Positions 12,342 through 21,300 of a stretch of 64,000 bases of DNA are shown here, piece after piece. Within the stretch, counting starts at the first letter, position 1, and every line of letters begins with the position of its first letter. This stretch comes from Spirometra erinaceieuropaei (taxonomy: Eukaryota > Platyhelminthes > Cestoda > Diphyllobothriidea > Diphyllobothriidae). The notes beneath the pieces are model-generated. The model was not told the DNA's origin and made no database searches. It was given only the letters and a program-made list of their open reading frames with translations. The position numbers and the translations under genes were made by a program. Location: NCBI GenBank assembly GCA_902702965.1, contig CACRXP010000051.1, positions 124,893-188,892 of the forward strand, read 5' to 3'.

Positions 12342-12452
12342 GGTGGGCGTTCAGATGCTTTTTGCGAGTTTGCACTAACTGTTTTTGAAAACATGAGATT
12401 CTGTCAAATTTTACTGAAAACTCATTGCAGAGAAATCAATGGCAACGGGTAG
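12342..12452 (+). CDS. Candidate terminal exon, unknown
   Basis: The acceptor CGTTCCTATATTTCCAG is followed by a phase-0 frame GGRSDAFCEFALTVFENMRF, 36 codons to a TAG at 12450-12452. The other frames close sooner. GRS-FC-x-LE-like spacing faintly recalls the signature loop region of receptor tyrosine phosphatases, but the evidence is too thin to name it. Confidence 0.22.
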   Translation, partial: GGRSDAFCEFALTVFENMRFCQILLKTHCREINGNG

Positions 12453-13845
12453 CACAAACATATTTGCGATTTTCAGTATGTTTATCCATATTTAATGCTT
12501 CGACTCTATCTGATAGCAGCGTACTTTTATCAATAGAGGTGAAACGCTGAGGGATTTCGGTGCAGATCTTTTTCAGTATAGTAACTTTTAGAGCGCCTCT
12601 TATTTAGAGTTCTTACAAGTTTCTGCTCTTTTTAGAATCAAATGTCATTCTGCCGATGCTGAAAATGCTCTGTTCTCGTGGATAATATACATTAACACAT
12701 TTGTGCATCAACTGTTTGCTTTGTAAGCGCCGCATGACCTGTTCCTTTGCTCTGGAGGAAATTCTAAATAAAGATGACTGTTTTACTTCATGTCCAGACT
12801 TTATTTTCCTTTATAGGCAAGATTTCAGATCTTGATCCCAGCTTGTATAAAAATTAGCTCAGATACCAATTTCGCCCATATTCGTAGGTTGGGCATTTTT
12901 TAAGAAAACCATCATTGCCTAATCGTAGATCAAGGACAGAGTCGTAAAACTGCAGCAAGCAGGAGAACAATGCCTTTCCTTGCATTCAGATCAAAAGGTA
13001 ACCGCACTTCATTGTTTGCGACAGACCAATGAAAGCCATTTTATATGCCAGCGCGTTGTCTCTGTCGAGTTTTTTTGAGGCTACGCACATATTTCATAGG
13101 TTGCGTATTCAATCCCACTATCGCCACACTCATAATTTCGAATATGGCTGAAAAAACGGCCAACACATCTCTCGTAAATGTCAGTTAAAGTTCCATCAAC
13201 ACTGCTCAGAATATCTATGGAGAGCTACCATTGAATTATCCTTAAAAGTGATAGATTAACTCCCTTGGATTTACTTACTTGCGAGTTAAAATCTAGTTTT
13301 GCACATAAATTAAGGACCGCGTTTTCAGGTTTTAAGGCGTGCAACTACATAAAATACATTGCTTTCTGCAAAAAATGACGGAAGATTTATCTCGCGTATT
13401 TCATCGACTGTCAATAAAAGTTATTCTAGACCAAAGGACAGGAGGCGTAGCTCACAATTTATCAACTGCGTGAATCGTACTTTGCCTATTAGCAAGCTTT
13501 TCATCTGTGCTCAGACTAGCCTAGCTCACTAAATAAAGAAAGCAGGAAGTTGCCGCCCCTGACTGGAAATTTCCGTCGAGGTCTATCGTCCAGAAGTGCT
13601 CGTATTTAATCGAACTCTTTTTAATTAAAACCTTAACGAAACGGCGTGCCTTTACGGTTTCGTGGGTTTCCCAGAATTACTGATACGATCAGTTGTTTTT
13701 CCATATAGTTAGGCTCCAGGATATAAGTTGAACAACAGGTCTCGCTTTTCCGGGGACGTAAAAAGTACGTTGAATCACCAGATAACAAACCTTTTCGTTC
13801 TTGTCTTTCTCTGTTTTTTTCTTATTTTTTTGAGGTCGACTTCAG

Positions 13846-13916
13846 GCACGAACACGGAAAACCAAAAAGCACAATCCACAACAAAGGGCGATCTCGTTTG
13901 CCAGTCTGTAGACTTG
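13846..13916 (+). CDS. Candidate internal exon
   Basis: An unusually long pyrimidine tract (13797-13832) ends in ACTTCAG. Seventy-one bases follow, then the donor TTG|GTAAGT. The frame, entered in phase 1, reads TNTENQKAQSTTKGDLVCQS and leaves on a codon boundary. The same frame is open leftward across the pyrimidine tract and would encode a hydrophobic helix (LFVLVFLCFFLIFL), but there is no ATG, so I prefer the tract as splice signal. Confidence 0.28.
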
Positions 13917-14835
13917 GTAAGTACGCCATTCTTAGAGCAGAATACGTGATATAGGCACCGAAACAACCGGATACTTATTTCGCCGGACGCATCCAAACTT
14001 TGCATATTCTTAATTTTGGCCATGTGTTTTGTTAGTGCGCGGCTACAAGGGAAAATTAGTCGATACCGCCCCCTTCGCGACTCGCATCGAGAGTCAACCT
14101 TAGCTTATAATAAGAAATGTTCTAGTTATTACGATTCCAAAGGTTGATTGCGTCGGTTGCAATTATCCATCGCCTACGTACAATGGGCTGACCTTACAAG
14201 TCCGGCAGAACCACCTTTCAAACTACGACAGTCTTGTCTGGCAAGCCAGAAAGGTATACTAGTTAATTCGTATAGATGGAAGGCGGCGTGCGATAGCCTA
14301 GCCGGAGGCCGCCTGGCATGAATTCGGATTGTAGGCGGTTTGATCACGTTCGGAAACAGTCCTTCCAAGGTAATTTACTATGCAGGGCAAATTGGTGTTT
14401 CTCGAGGATAATTTAGAAAATGCCTTGGCGTTGCCTAAATTCATCTAGCCCCATCTAAAACCTTTTCAAAGACCTGTTAACTTTTTTCGTAAGGATCGGG
14501 TGAAGGCCCTCAAGCATTGGCGACATACAAGGAATACCTAATATACAATTATTTTGGTTTGGTGTTTCATCGTAGAAGGTTAGGTCGTCTGTTGTAGACA
14601 GTCTGGTGCATTATCCACAATGAACTCACCTCAGAGATTTGAGAAGTGATCGTTGTAGATACGTAGTGTTTACTTTTTTAATTATCTTGCTTAATTTGGA
14701 TTACTATATATCATTGCCCTAAAACTTTTCCGTCCGAAAAAAGCAAATTTACCAATTATCTATACTTATGTTGCCATTCCACTATGCATACATAGACCCC
14801 GCCCTTAAAACCCTTATTACCACCTTTCCCGTCAG

Positions 14836-14900
14836 ACAGGCATCTTTGGCTGGTCGTGTGTGTTTGGGGTCCTTCCCCCGATCGTTGCCACTTTTTTACA
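14836..14900 (+). CDS. Candidate internal exon, membrane segment
   Basis: The acceptor ATTACCACCTTTCCCGTCAG is followed by 65 bases and the donor ACA|GTGAGT. The frame TGIFGWSCVFGVLPPIVATF is a plausible transmembrane helix with a Pro-Pro kink. It enters on a codon boundary, matching the exit of 13846-13916, and leaves in phase 2, matching a candidate end at 16521-16590 (EVVPACSNILEEGLNQSNRS and a TAG). Confidence 0.3.
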
Positions 14901-15994
14901 GTGAGTCTCTAGATATCTCATGTATATATGTATGATAATCATGCAGCATAAAAATGCCCAGAAAGAATGCTATATTTACATGACTTTATTACCAGTTTTG
15001 ACATAAAGCCATAGCTGGTAAGAGAGAACATCTGTCGGTTTTCTATGCAAACAAATGCCAAGGAAAGGCTTTATTTTTATGGTTAGATTGGAATAATAAA
15101 TAAAAGTTCAGTGGCAGCGGCTGTTGGCGGGTTGTGAGATGATTCCTGTAGGTTGCAACTCACTGCGTTGGTGGGAGTCCGAACACAGTAACTCCATCAC
15201 CACCAGTCTTTTATCGGCATTTTTGACCCCAGGTCTTCTCACTGCGTCATTTAAGACAACGCCAAATTCGAACTTTGTTTACATCCGTTTGACTGCATTC
15301 CAAATGGTCCACTTGGTGAAGCTTATTCTGCTGGAAAAACAAAACAATTTTCGCACATTATTTCAAACTCACAGGACGTTCACAGATTGGATTCTGGAGG
15401 GATCGGCAGCCCTCTGTGCAATTATTAACATTCGCGACCCACAGCAGCATTATGAAGAGTTCTAATCGCAACCAACAGCATAGATGTCGCTGTTTCTTAA
15501 TTAAACGACCCGTCTCCCTTTCGCGCACGAGTGCGGAAGGATTTAATTTGGATTTCAGTAATTCCGGCCAACATAGTGCATGATTGGGCTAAGCCGACGG
15601 AAACAAGTGGGCGCAGTGCAATTGCACATGCTTTGCTAGCGTGACCTCGATTAAGTCGTATGAAAAGTCTCTTTTGTTTTTTAACTATTTTGTCTTCTAT
15701 TTTAAACTTCAATATGTTCTTTTGCTAATTTTTCATTTTGGAACTCGCGGCTGGCTTTGTCAACTTTAAATCTATTCGCGATATGTTGGAAATGAGGGTA
15801 GTCACGGTTACACCGCTTTTGGTAAATTCTAATGCTTTGAACTCTTGATAATGCAGGCGAGTTTTGCGCGTACTTTTTGTATTCCGCAAAAATCGTAACT
15901 CAGCATTTCTTTTGAGAATCACTTTATTATCACTGTAAAGAATGCTTATGCAAAGAAGCAGACCATTCAATGCGCAGCTGTATAGCTTACTTAC

Positions 15995-16065
15995 CCTCAC
16001 GGCTCGTAAATACTCCAAGCGGTCACCCGGATCTCTGAGACAAAGCGGAAATCCCCATTGTCGTA
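15995..16065 (-). CDS. Candidate internal exon, function unknown
   Basis: Minus-strand acceptor CTACTCTGATTGCAG, 71 bases, then donor GG|GTAAGTAAG. One frame is open and reads WGFPLCLRDPGDRLEYLRA within 23 codons, entering in phase 1 and leaving on a codon boundary. Both splice sites match consensus closely and the residues look like folded protein, but I do not recognise the family. The frame also runs on unspliced through the donor to a stop at 15725, giving a total of about 113 codons, so a retained intron or a continuous exon is an alternative. Confidence 0.45.
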
Positions 16066-16520
16066 CTGCAATCAGAGTAGACCGGTGAAAGGCGTTTTTA
16101 AGCCTCCTTCGCCATTCTTTACCACAGCAAGTATGAAACCGTAACCCACTTAGCAGAGAATTTGACTTCAGAAAGCGCAGGCTGATTTACAATCGCGGAT
16201 TCCAATGCTAGACGTGTGCCAGTAGATGGGCATGCTTGGATAATGAGGGCAGGTGAGCCAAAAATTGGCCTATAAGCCTCTTTTCCTGTATCGGTAATAC
16301 CACCTATTTACTGATTTCATGTCGCGAAGTAACCGCCCACAAAATTTCTCGGCCGGCACTGTATGCCGAAACGTAGTGTTCGTTTATATTCAGCAACCAA
16401 GATAGATATCTGATTGTTTCTTTCGTTGGAAGTATTTCATTTTACTTGGGGAGATGAGTAAGTGTAGAAAGTCTTTAACAATGAAATTGCACATCAATGA
16501 TTGATTTTGCCGACTTTCAG

Positions 16521-16590
16521 TGAGGTAGTACCTGCATGCTCTAATATTCTGGAAGAAGGCTTAAACCAATCCAACCGTAGTGGCAAATAG
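16521..16590 (+). CDS. Candidate terminal exon
   Basis: Acceptor TTTTGCCGACTTTCAG, then a phase-2 frame of 22 codons ending at TAG 16588-16590. Phase agrees with 14836-14900. The shortness makes this one of the weaker calls. Confidence 0.15.
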
Positions 16591-17093
16591 TGTTAATAAT
16601 ATTCGCTAGCCGTCTCTGATGAAAAGAACAGTGATCAAAGTGGCTATTACCTACTAAGTGTCATCATCCACTAGTTAAGACCCAATCCTAGATGGCATCT
16701 GTGATTATTGCTACAACATTCATTCAGACAGTTGGGCTTAGATATAGACGGCCTTCGGGGTTTGTTGAAGGGAGTTAGAGCACTACACCTTCGTTTGCAC
16801 TTCGACCTTAGATTATCCAATTTTTTGACACATGCATATCATGCAAATACCAACAGAACTAACCGTTCCTATCCATTCCTCTGCGCCATTTCACTTTTTA
16901 CGCAATTGACGAAATCCTTTTCAGGAGCCTGCAACTTGATAAGCGACGTATTCAAAAATGCATACTTGATTTTAAATTTCATTTCAATTCCTTTCGTTTT
17001 CTCCAGAGGATATTTCGAATGCTCCTAATCCTCATTCATCCTAGTCTTGGATTTTGTTCAACATTGATTCCTAGACCCAAATCTGCACTCCAG

Positions 17094-17651
17094 TCACTCA
17101 CAGTTACTTTCATCCCACTTGCCACTGTAACTGCCACAAGACACATAGTCGTGATGCAAGTCTAGAATACTGACGTGTTGCAGGCATAGACATTCTATTG
17201 CTAGAGGTAAAAATGGGCCATCAAACTGCATGTGCATGTTTGTAGCTAAGAATTTGACCCTCACAACGGTTCGCTTAAAAGAAAAATGTCCTGCATCCAT
17301 TCTAGACAAATTCTTCTGCCCAACGTACAAACAAGGAGATCCTATGAATTTTGGCATCTTTGCTAAACTACTCAGTGAGTGCGTTTTAACTTCTATTTCG
17401 ATGCATTTTGCCTTCCAACTATGTGATAAATAAAACGACAAAACTTCTGGCTGATTGAATTTGCAATCACTTTTCCTGTACCTTTCATTTCCAGAAAATG
17501 GCATTAGCCCCTTACTAATTAACCCAGCTCTCACACTTTCGCCCTGCCTCTGAATGCCAAAATTGCCGACACCTTTTGAGCAACTTACTTTTTGAGGGCT
17601 TGCAGAAATCCCAGAAGAACAGACAGCGAGTCTTTCATGGGTAACTGGCTT
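17094..17651 (-). CDS. Long open frame, candidate exon, function unknown
   Basis: From the stop at 17652-17654 the minus strand stays open for 185 codons, the longest stop-free frame outside the mobile elements. It is Cys-containing and of ordinary composition, for example FIGSPCLYVGQKNLSRMDAG and HHDYVSCGSYSGKWDES. It has no ATG near its start; the first GTG is at 17534 and an internal ATG lies 10 codons later. Before the final stop there is a donor-like AACT|GTGAGT (17102/17101) that leaves in phase 1, the phase in which the exon at 15995-16065 begins. A plus-strand frame (17230-17433) overlaps it in another phase. Either a real exon or a GC-richer repeat could explain the absence of stops. 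Confidence 0.35.
   Translation of the reverse strand, partial: KPVTHERLAVCSSGISASPQKVSCSKGVGNFGIQRQGESVRAGLISKGLMPFSGNERYRKSDCKFNQPEVLSFYLSHSWKAKCIEIEVKTHSLSSLAKMPKFIGSPCLYVGQKNLSRMDAGHFSFKRTVVRVKFLATNMHMQFDGPFLPLAIECLCLQHVSILDLHHDYVSCGSYSGKWDESNCE
17230..17433 (+). CDS. Plus-strand ATG frame opposite the 17.1-17.65 kb minus frame
   Basis: Sixty-seven codons from ATG to TAA, reading MCMFVAKNLTLTTVRLKEK then CPASILDKFFCPTYKQGDP. An AATAAA lies 3 bases after the stop. The frame is open upstream to about 17155. It may be only the shadow of the minus-strand frame, or the reverse. I do not recognise either product. Confidence 0.2.
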   Translation: MCMFVAKNLTLTTVRLKEKCPASILDKFFCPTYKQGDPMNFGIFAKLLSECVLTSISMHFAFQLCDK

Positions 17652-17722
17652 TTATTGCTTGACTTCCCAAATCCGACTGGCCCGAAGATAATCGAAAACT
17701 GGACGGATTTTGAGAAAATTTG
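17589..17722 (-). CDS. Candidate exon with a Walker A-like motif
   Basis: On the minus strand, after GATGCAACCGTCAG, one frame is open for 134 bases up to a GTAAGT at 17588-17583. It contains GPVGFGKSS, which fits the GxxxxGK[ST] nucleotide-binding loop, and then MKDSLSVLLGFLQALK. Read without splicing it ends AAG TAA. The short size and the competing long frame at 17094-17651 that overlaps its 3' half keep confidence low. Confidence 0.22.
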
Positions 17723-19884
17723 CTGACGGTTGCATCACCCAGAACAGACAACAAAAGTCGTAGAATATGCAAAAAATGAAAACGTACCAATGGTTTTTTA
17801 CTTCGCTTGTGGCCATTTACGCTCTAAGAAAGTTCAGATAGGCCTACTGAGCCAGTTTTATGTAAGCTAATTTCAGGAACTGCGACTTTTGATCTGAAAA
17901 GACAAGAAAAATGGGAAATCTGCTTCCGACTTATTCGTCCTCACCACCAGTGATTAAATGCTGGTCACCATCCGACCACCTGTCTAGGTTATGGACCTTC
18001 GGCTTCAAGGCGAAATAGAAGGGCTATCTCCGCCCTGGAGTCAGCATGGTAGGTAAATACACGTCCCTGAATTCTGACTTAAACTATTTTTTGAGTTCCA
18101 AGTATGCGGACATTCTGTACTATTTGAATAAAGTTTTACTTTAAACAACACCTGGTTTTCGAGAGACTTCACCTGCTGCGGGCGCGTTAAGTCCGTTCTT
18201 TAAAAGAGTATGGTGAGACTACACACTGCATTCTTAAACTTTCCGATTAGGACATCAGTTGCACTGATTTTGATATTCGAATTACCTTTTTGGTATTCGC
18301 TGCGATATTAAGACAGCAGTTTCACGCAGAATTGGTCAAGGAATACCCAAAGTAACGGATGAATAGATTGGTGCAAGTATTTTTCACTGTGTTAACCGTG
18401 TAAAGCAAGCTAAATTTCATCAGAGTCTCTGTTCTTTCTAGCCAAGTTGGCGACATTTTTCTTTGGACCGACGGATGTACTGGGACTAACCTGCTAAATT
18501 TAACCATTTGTCTTTTAGAGATTTCCTCTGATTTATAACTATACTCTGTGTATTGTAAACCTCGTTTTCATAAGATTTTCACAGAATCCACTTTAACCAT
18601 TATGCTTGTATCGCCTACTTATGACTGATGATCATGAAGTGATACTATTAACAGCGATACTACTGTACGGACCGATATGAACCTAAAACTGCGTAAGACT
18701 TTACGGTCCAAATGAATCCAGTGCCTGTGGGTCTCATTTGATGTGCTTTGACAGTCCTCTCAGATAAACCATTTCGACCCTAATCAGACGCGTCCGATGG
18801 CTGTCATAGATTCCGTGATGATAACGGAAATAAACAACAGTACTCTCTGGTCCGAGGCCGCCCTTCCAGACTTCGATACCAAATCCGATGGAATACTCCA
18901 AAGGTCTACTTTACGTTTTCTTACATTGTATTTTCGAGAAAGATCAAGTACATGCGCAGGGCAAGAAAATGTTATCCGTTTGACGGTGTCTTACGAGATT
19001 GGTGATAATAGAGGTTATTCGGGTTGAACTTTCCAACGGGCAGCGACGAGGCGGGGGAAGTTAAACCGAAAAAGTCGAAAATGTGGCGAGGCTGTCTGCG
19101 GAAACTGGATAAATCGCCGCTGGCTAATTTTCGTGGAGTCAGAGCCCAAGTTAGTTCGTAACCAGCAGGGATAACTGGCTGTGAATAACAAATGGTGCCA
19201 ATTCGCGCAGGTCGTGGAAAGTAACGACAAGTTCAAGGTATGCAGCAATAAGGAAGACAACCAATGTAAGACTATTTTAAAAATGTAATTTCTGTTACTT
19301 AACATATTCATCGGTGTTCTAACACTCCTGCTTTATTGGCAGACGTATAAATTCCGTCTACCGATATTTCGAGTATTTTTTACTATCTAATTGTGTTCGT
19401 TTTGATTTTATTTGAGTGCGTTTTCAAAGCTCTTTTCCAGTTACTAGGAATACATTGATTTTTTGTTTGATATGAAGCACAAAAAGTAAGAGAACGATAA
19501 TGGTGGTCAAGAAGTGCAGGCATAGATCTCTATGTGCAAGCACCAAGTATTTTTATGAAGGCGGGAAAAACTAGTAGATTGCCCTATAGTTAATATGGTC
19601 TATTGTGTTTTGTAGGTAGGTGGTAGATGCTAATTCGAAAGCCGGTCAATCGCGTAAGGATTTGCCAACCGCAGCAGATGGAATTATGAAAAAATTAACT
19701 TCAACAAAGTGGCGCATTATTTCCAATGTTGTATACTGCCCATTAACCCAACGTGCACATGCGGATGGCGTAGGAGGCAACAAAACCTTGAGCGGCACAT
19801 GAACGGTTTCCATTTCAGACGTAACCGTTGTGGATCAAGGAAAGCCCATGCACAGGTTCAGTGCTTGAAAACAGCCGATTAACA
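17723..19884. other. Non-coding
   Basis: Only short frames with no motif. I see no splice-bounded segment worth listing. Ordinary intronic or intergenic DNA. Confidence 0.5.
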
Positions 19885-20003
19885 ATAATTCATATTGACT
19901 CAACTGTGAAAAGCTCGACGCCTCGGTCGGCTTCGAACTCACAAAAACAAGGGGAAGGCGTTAGTACAGTCAACGCTCTAGCCACCTGAGCTACGAGGCC
20001 CAA
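19885..20003 (-). mobile_element. tRNA-derived SINE, copy 1
   Basis: On the minus strand the head spans about 19999 to 19920 and looks like a tRNA. GCCTCG at one end pairs with CGAGGC at the other; the A box TAGCTCAGGTGG lies at 19993-19982 and the B box AGTTCGAAGCC at 19939-19929. The D arm can form (GCTC with GAGC). The part between anticodon arm and T arm is too long and the T stem is mismatched, so this is not a working tRNA. The tail continues GTCGAGCTTTTCACAGTTGA then GTCAATATGAATTA, which matches copy 2. Confidence 0.7.
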
Positions 20004-20007
20004 CCGG

Positions 20008-20070
20008 CAGACGTGAGTTTTGAATTTAAGTTTATGAATTATTCAAAATCTGCCATACCACCTATGAATT
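20008..20070 (+). mobile_element. tRNA-derived SINE, headless fragment (copy 3)
   Basis: This short plus-strand piece (cagacgtgagttttgaattt, then gaattattcaaaatctgcca) aligns with the tail of copy 2 (tagacgtcgagtttttcaca, then gaattagtcaaaatttgcca). It has no tRNA-like head and directly abuts the head end of copy 1, which points the other way. Confidence 0.5.
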
Positions 20071-20230
20071 ATGTGAGCCTGGTAGTCATCTGGTGGATTC
20101 TAGGTAAATTACTTGGGAAATCCTGCTTTGATATTCAGCTTACTGCATCAGATTTGGTTGATTCCAGACGTTGCAGTAAGTTGGGAAGGTAAATGTACCC
20201 AAGTGTGATTAAACTCGCGCCGTCCGGTGG

Positions 20231-20380
20231 GGCCTCGTAGTTCAGTTGGCTAGAGTGGTGGCTATACTAGAGTCTTTCGCTTGCTGTTGTGAATTTGAAT
20301 CCCACCTAGACGTCGAGTTTTTCACAGTTTTGTCAATAAGAATTAGTCAAAATTTGCCAAAACATCTATGCATTAACAAT
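20231..20380 (+). mobile_element. tRNA-derived SINE, copy 2
   Basis: The head starts GGCCTCG, with A box TAGTTCAGTTGG at 20238-20249 and a weakened B box AATTTGAATCC at 20292-20302. The tail GACGTCGAGTTTTTCACAGT then GTCAATAAGAATTAGTCAAA follows. It shares head and tail with copy 1, which lies in the opposite direction about 230 bases away. RNA polymerase III boxes of this kind drive SINE transcription. The B box has two changes from GGTTCGANNCC, so this copy is probably silent. Confidence 0.7.
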
Positions 20381-20439
20381 ACCACAAATTCTGAGGATCT
20401 GCCTTGCAATTGTAAGGTGTACACTAGTGAAGAATTACT

Positions 20440-20640
20440 TTTACAAAATAGAGTATCACGGCGTATCGCAGTACAATACTACTCGATAAAACGAACCGCA
20501 CAACTAGGCGGTCCGGGTATGGAGGTGCAGATAGATAAAACGATGGTAAATCGTCGCAAGTACAAAGTTGGCAAGCTGAGAAGGCATTTCTGGCTGCCTA
20601 GAATGTATGATACGAAGAAAATAAGTGAAAGAGGCCCCGT
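20440..20640 (+). pseudogene. ISXO2/Merlin-type DDE transposase fragment
   Basis: Within the plus-strand open frame 20246-20698 (150 codons, the first 20 of them SINE sequence), residues 86-125 read AQLGGPGMEVQIDK, then MVNRRKYKVGKL, then MYDTKK. This is the signature start of the ISXO2-like transposase domain shared by IS1016-type insertion sequences and eukaryotic Merlin transposons: a GGPG turn, a hydrophobic strand ending in the first catalytic Asp (codon 20534-20536), a short basic R-KY-G motif and a strand leading to MYDTKK. The Glu that often follows the Asp is Lys here. The later Asp and Glu of the DDE triad are missing; the frame drifts after MYDTKK and stops at 20698. It is a relic, not an active enzyme. 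Merlin elements are known from Schistosoma. Confidence 0.7.
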
Positions 20641-20883
20641 GTCTGAAGAAACGGTGTGGGCGCATGTGGACGAAGTGCCGTCTGTGTTTGAACTGTAAAA
20701 CGTGGGCCTGAGGAATGCATGGGAAACCTTTCTGTCCCAAACTGCGGAAGTATAGCCCGTGCAGTAACATTGCCCCGACTGAGTTATTTACCGCATAAGG
20801 AATATTTTCACATAACTCAATTCTGACAGTCCCGTCTGGGATATGTTGAGGGTGGGGGAACGACATCATAAATCGCAGAGGAT

Positions 20884-20924
20884 NNNNNNNNNNNNNNNNN
20901 NNNNNNNNNNNNNNNNNNNNNNNN
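20884..20924. other. Assembly gap (41 N)
   Basis: A run of 41 N. The sequence on its right is the first copy of a tandem repeat, so the gap probably marks unresolved repeat copies rather than a unique 41-base stretch. Confidence 0.99.
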
Positions 20925-21300
20925 GACGCGGTTGAGCTCGACGAAAGTCATCCTGCTGGGCTAGAGCCGTCAAAATACCTGATTGGATTCCGTTTGGAAA
21001 CACCTTCTTTTGCCTTGATTAAAGATGTACGCGTGGGTGGTGCAGAAAAATGAGTCTATATGCATATTTTTGCAACATCGGAACTTGGGGCTGTGGAAGT
21101 CAGCGAATGTCATCCTGCCTGGGTTAGACCCGACGAAGGGCGTGACTGGAATCCGACTGAAAACACCTTAACTTTCCTTTTACTGGAGAACAACGTGTGA
21201 GGTGCAAAACAATGGGTCGATGCACATATTTCAGCAGCATCGAATCCTCGGGGCGGTATAGGTCAGCGAACGTCACCCTCCCGGCGGAGGGCCCACCACG
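20925..21300. repeat. Tandem repeat with a period of about 163 bp
   Basis: Landmarks recur at 162-163 bases: gtcatcctg at 20947 and 21109, then gtcaccctc at 21272. Each is preceded by cg-aa and followed by a GC-rich segment. Between them, aaacacctt (about 20999 and 21163), gtgcaaaa or gtgcagaaaa, and tgcacatattt or tgcatattttt also recur at the same spacing. At least two diverged copies and the start of a third are visible, and more may be hidden in the gap to the left. Confidence 0.8.

Noticed and set aside
19920..19999. A working tRNA gene on the minus strand
   Set aside because: The outer stem and D arm form, but the T stem has mismatches, the region before it is too long, and the same unit with a shared tail occurs again at 20231.
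20504..20869. Minus-strand frame of 121 codons
   Set aside because: Shadow of the plus-strand transposase relic; His/Pro-rich with no domain.
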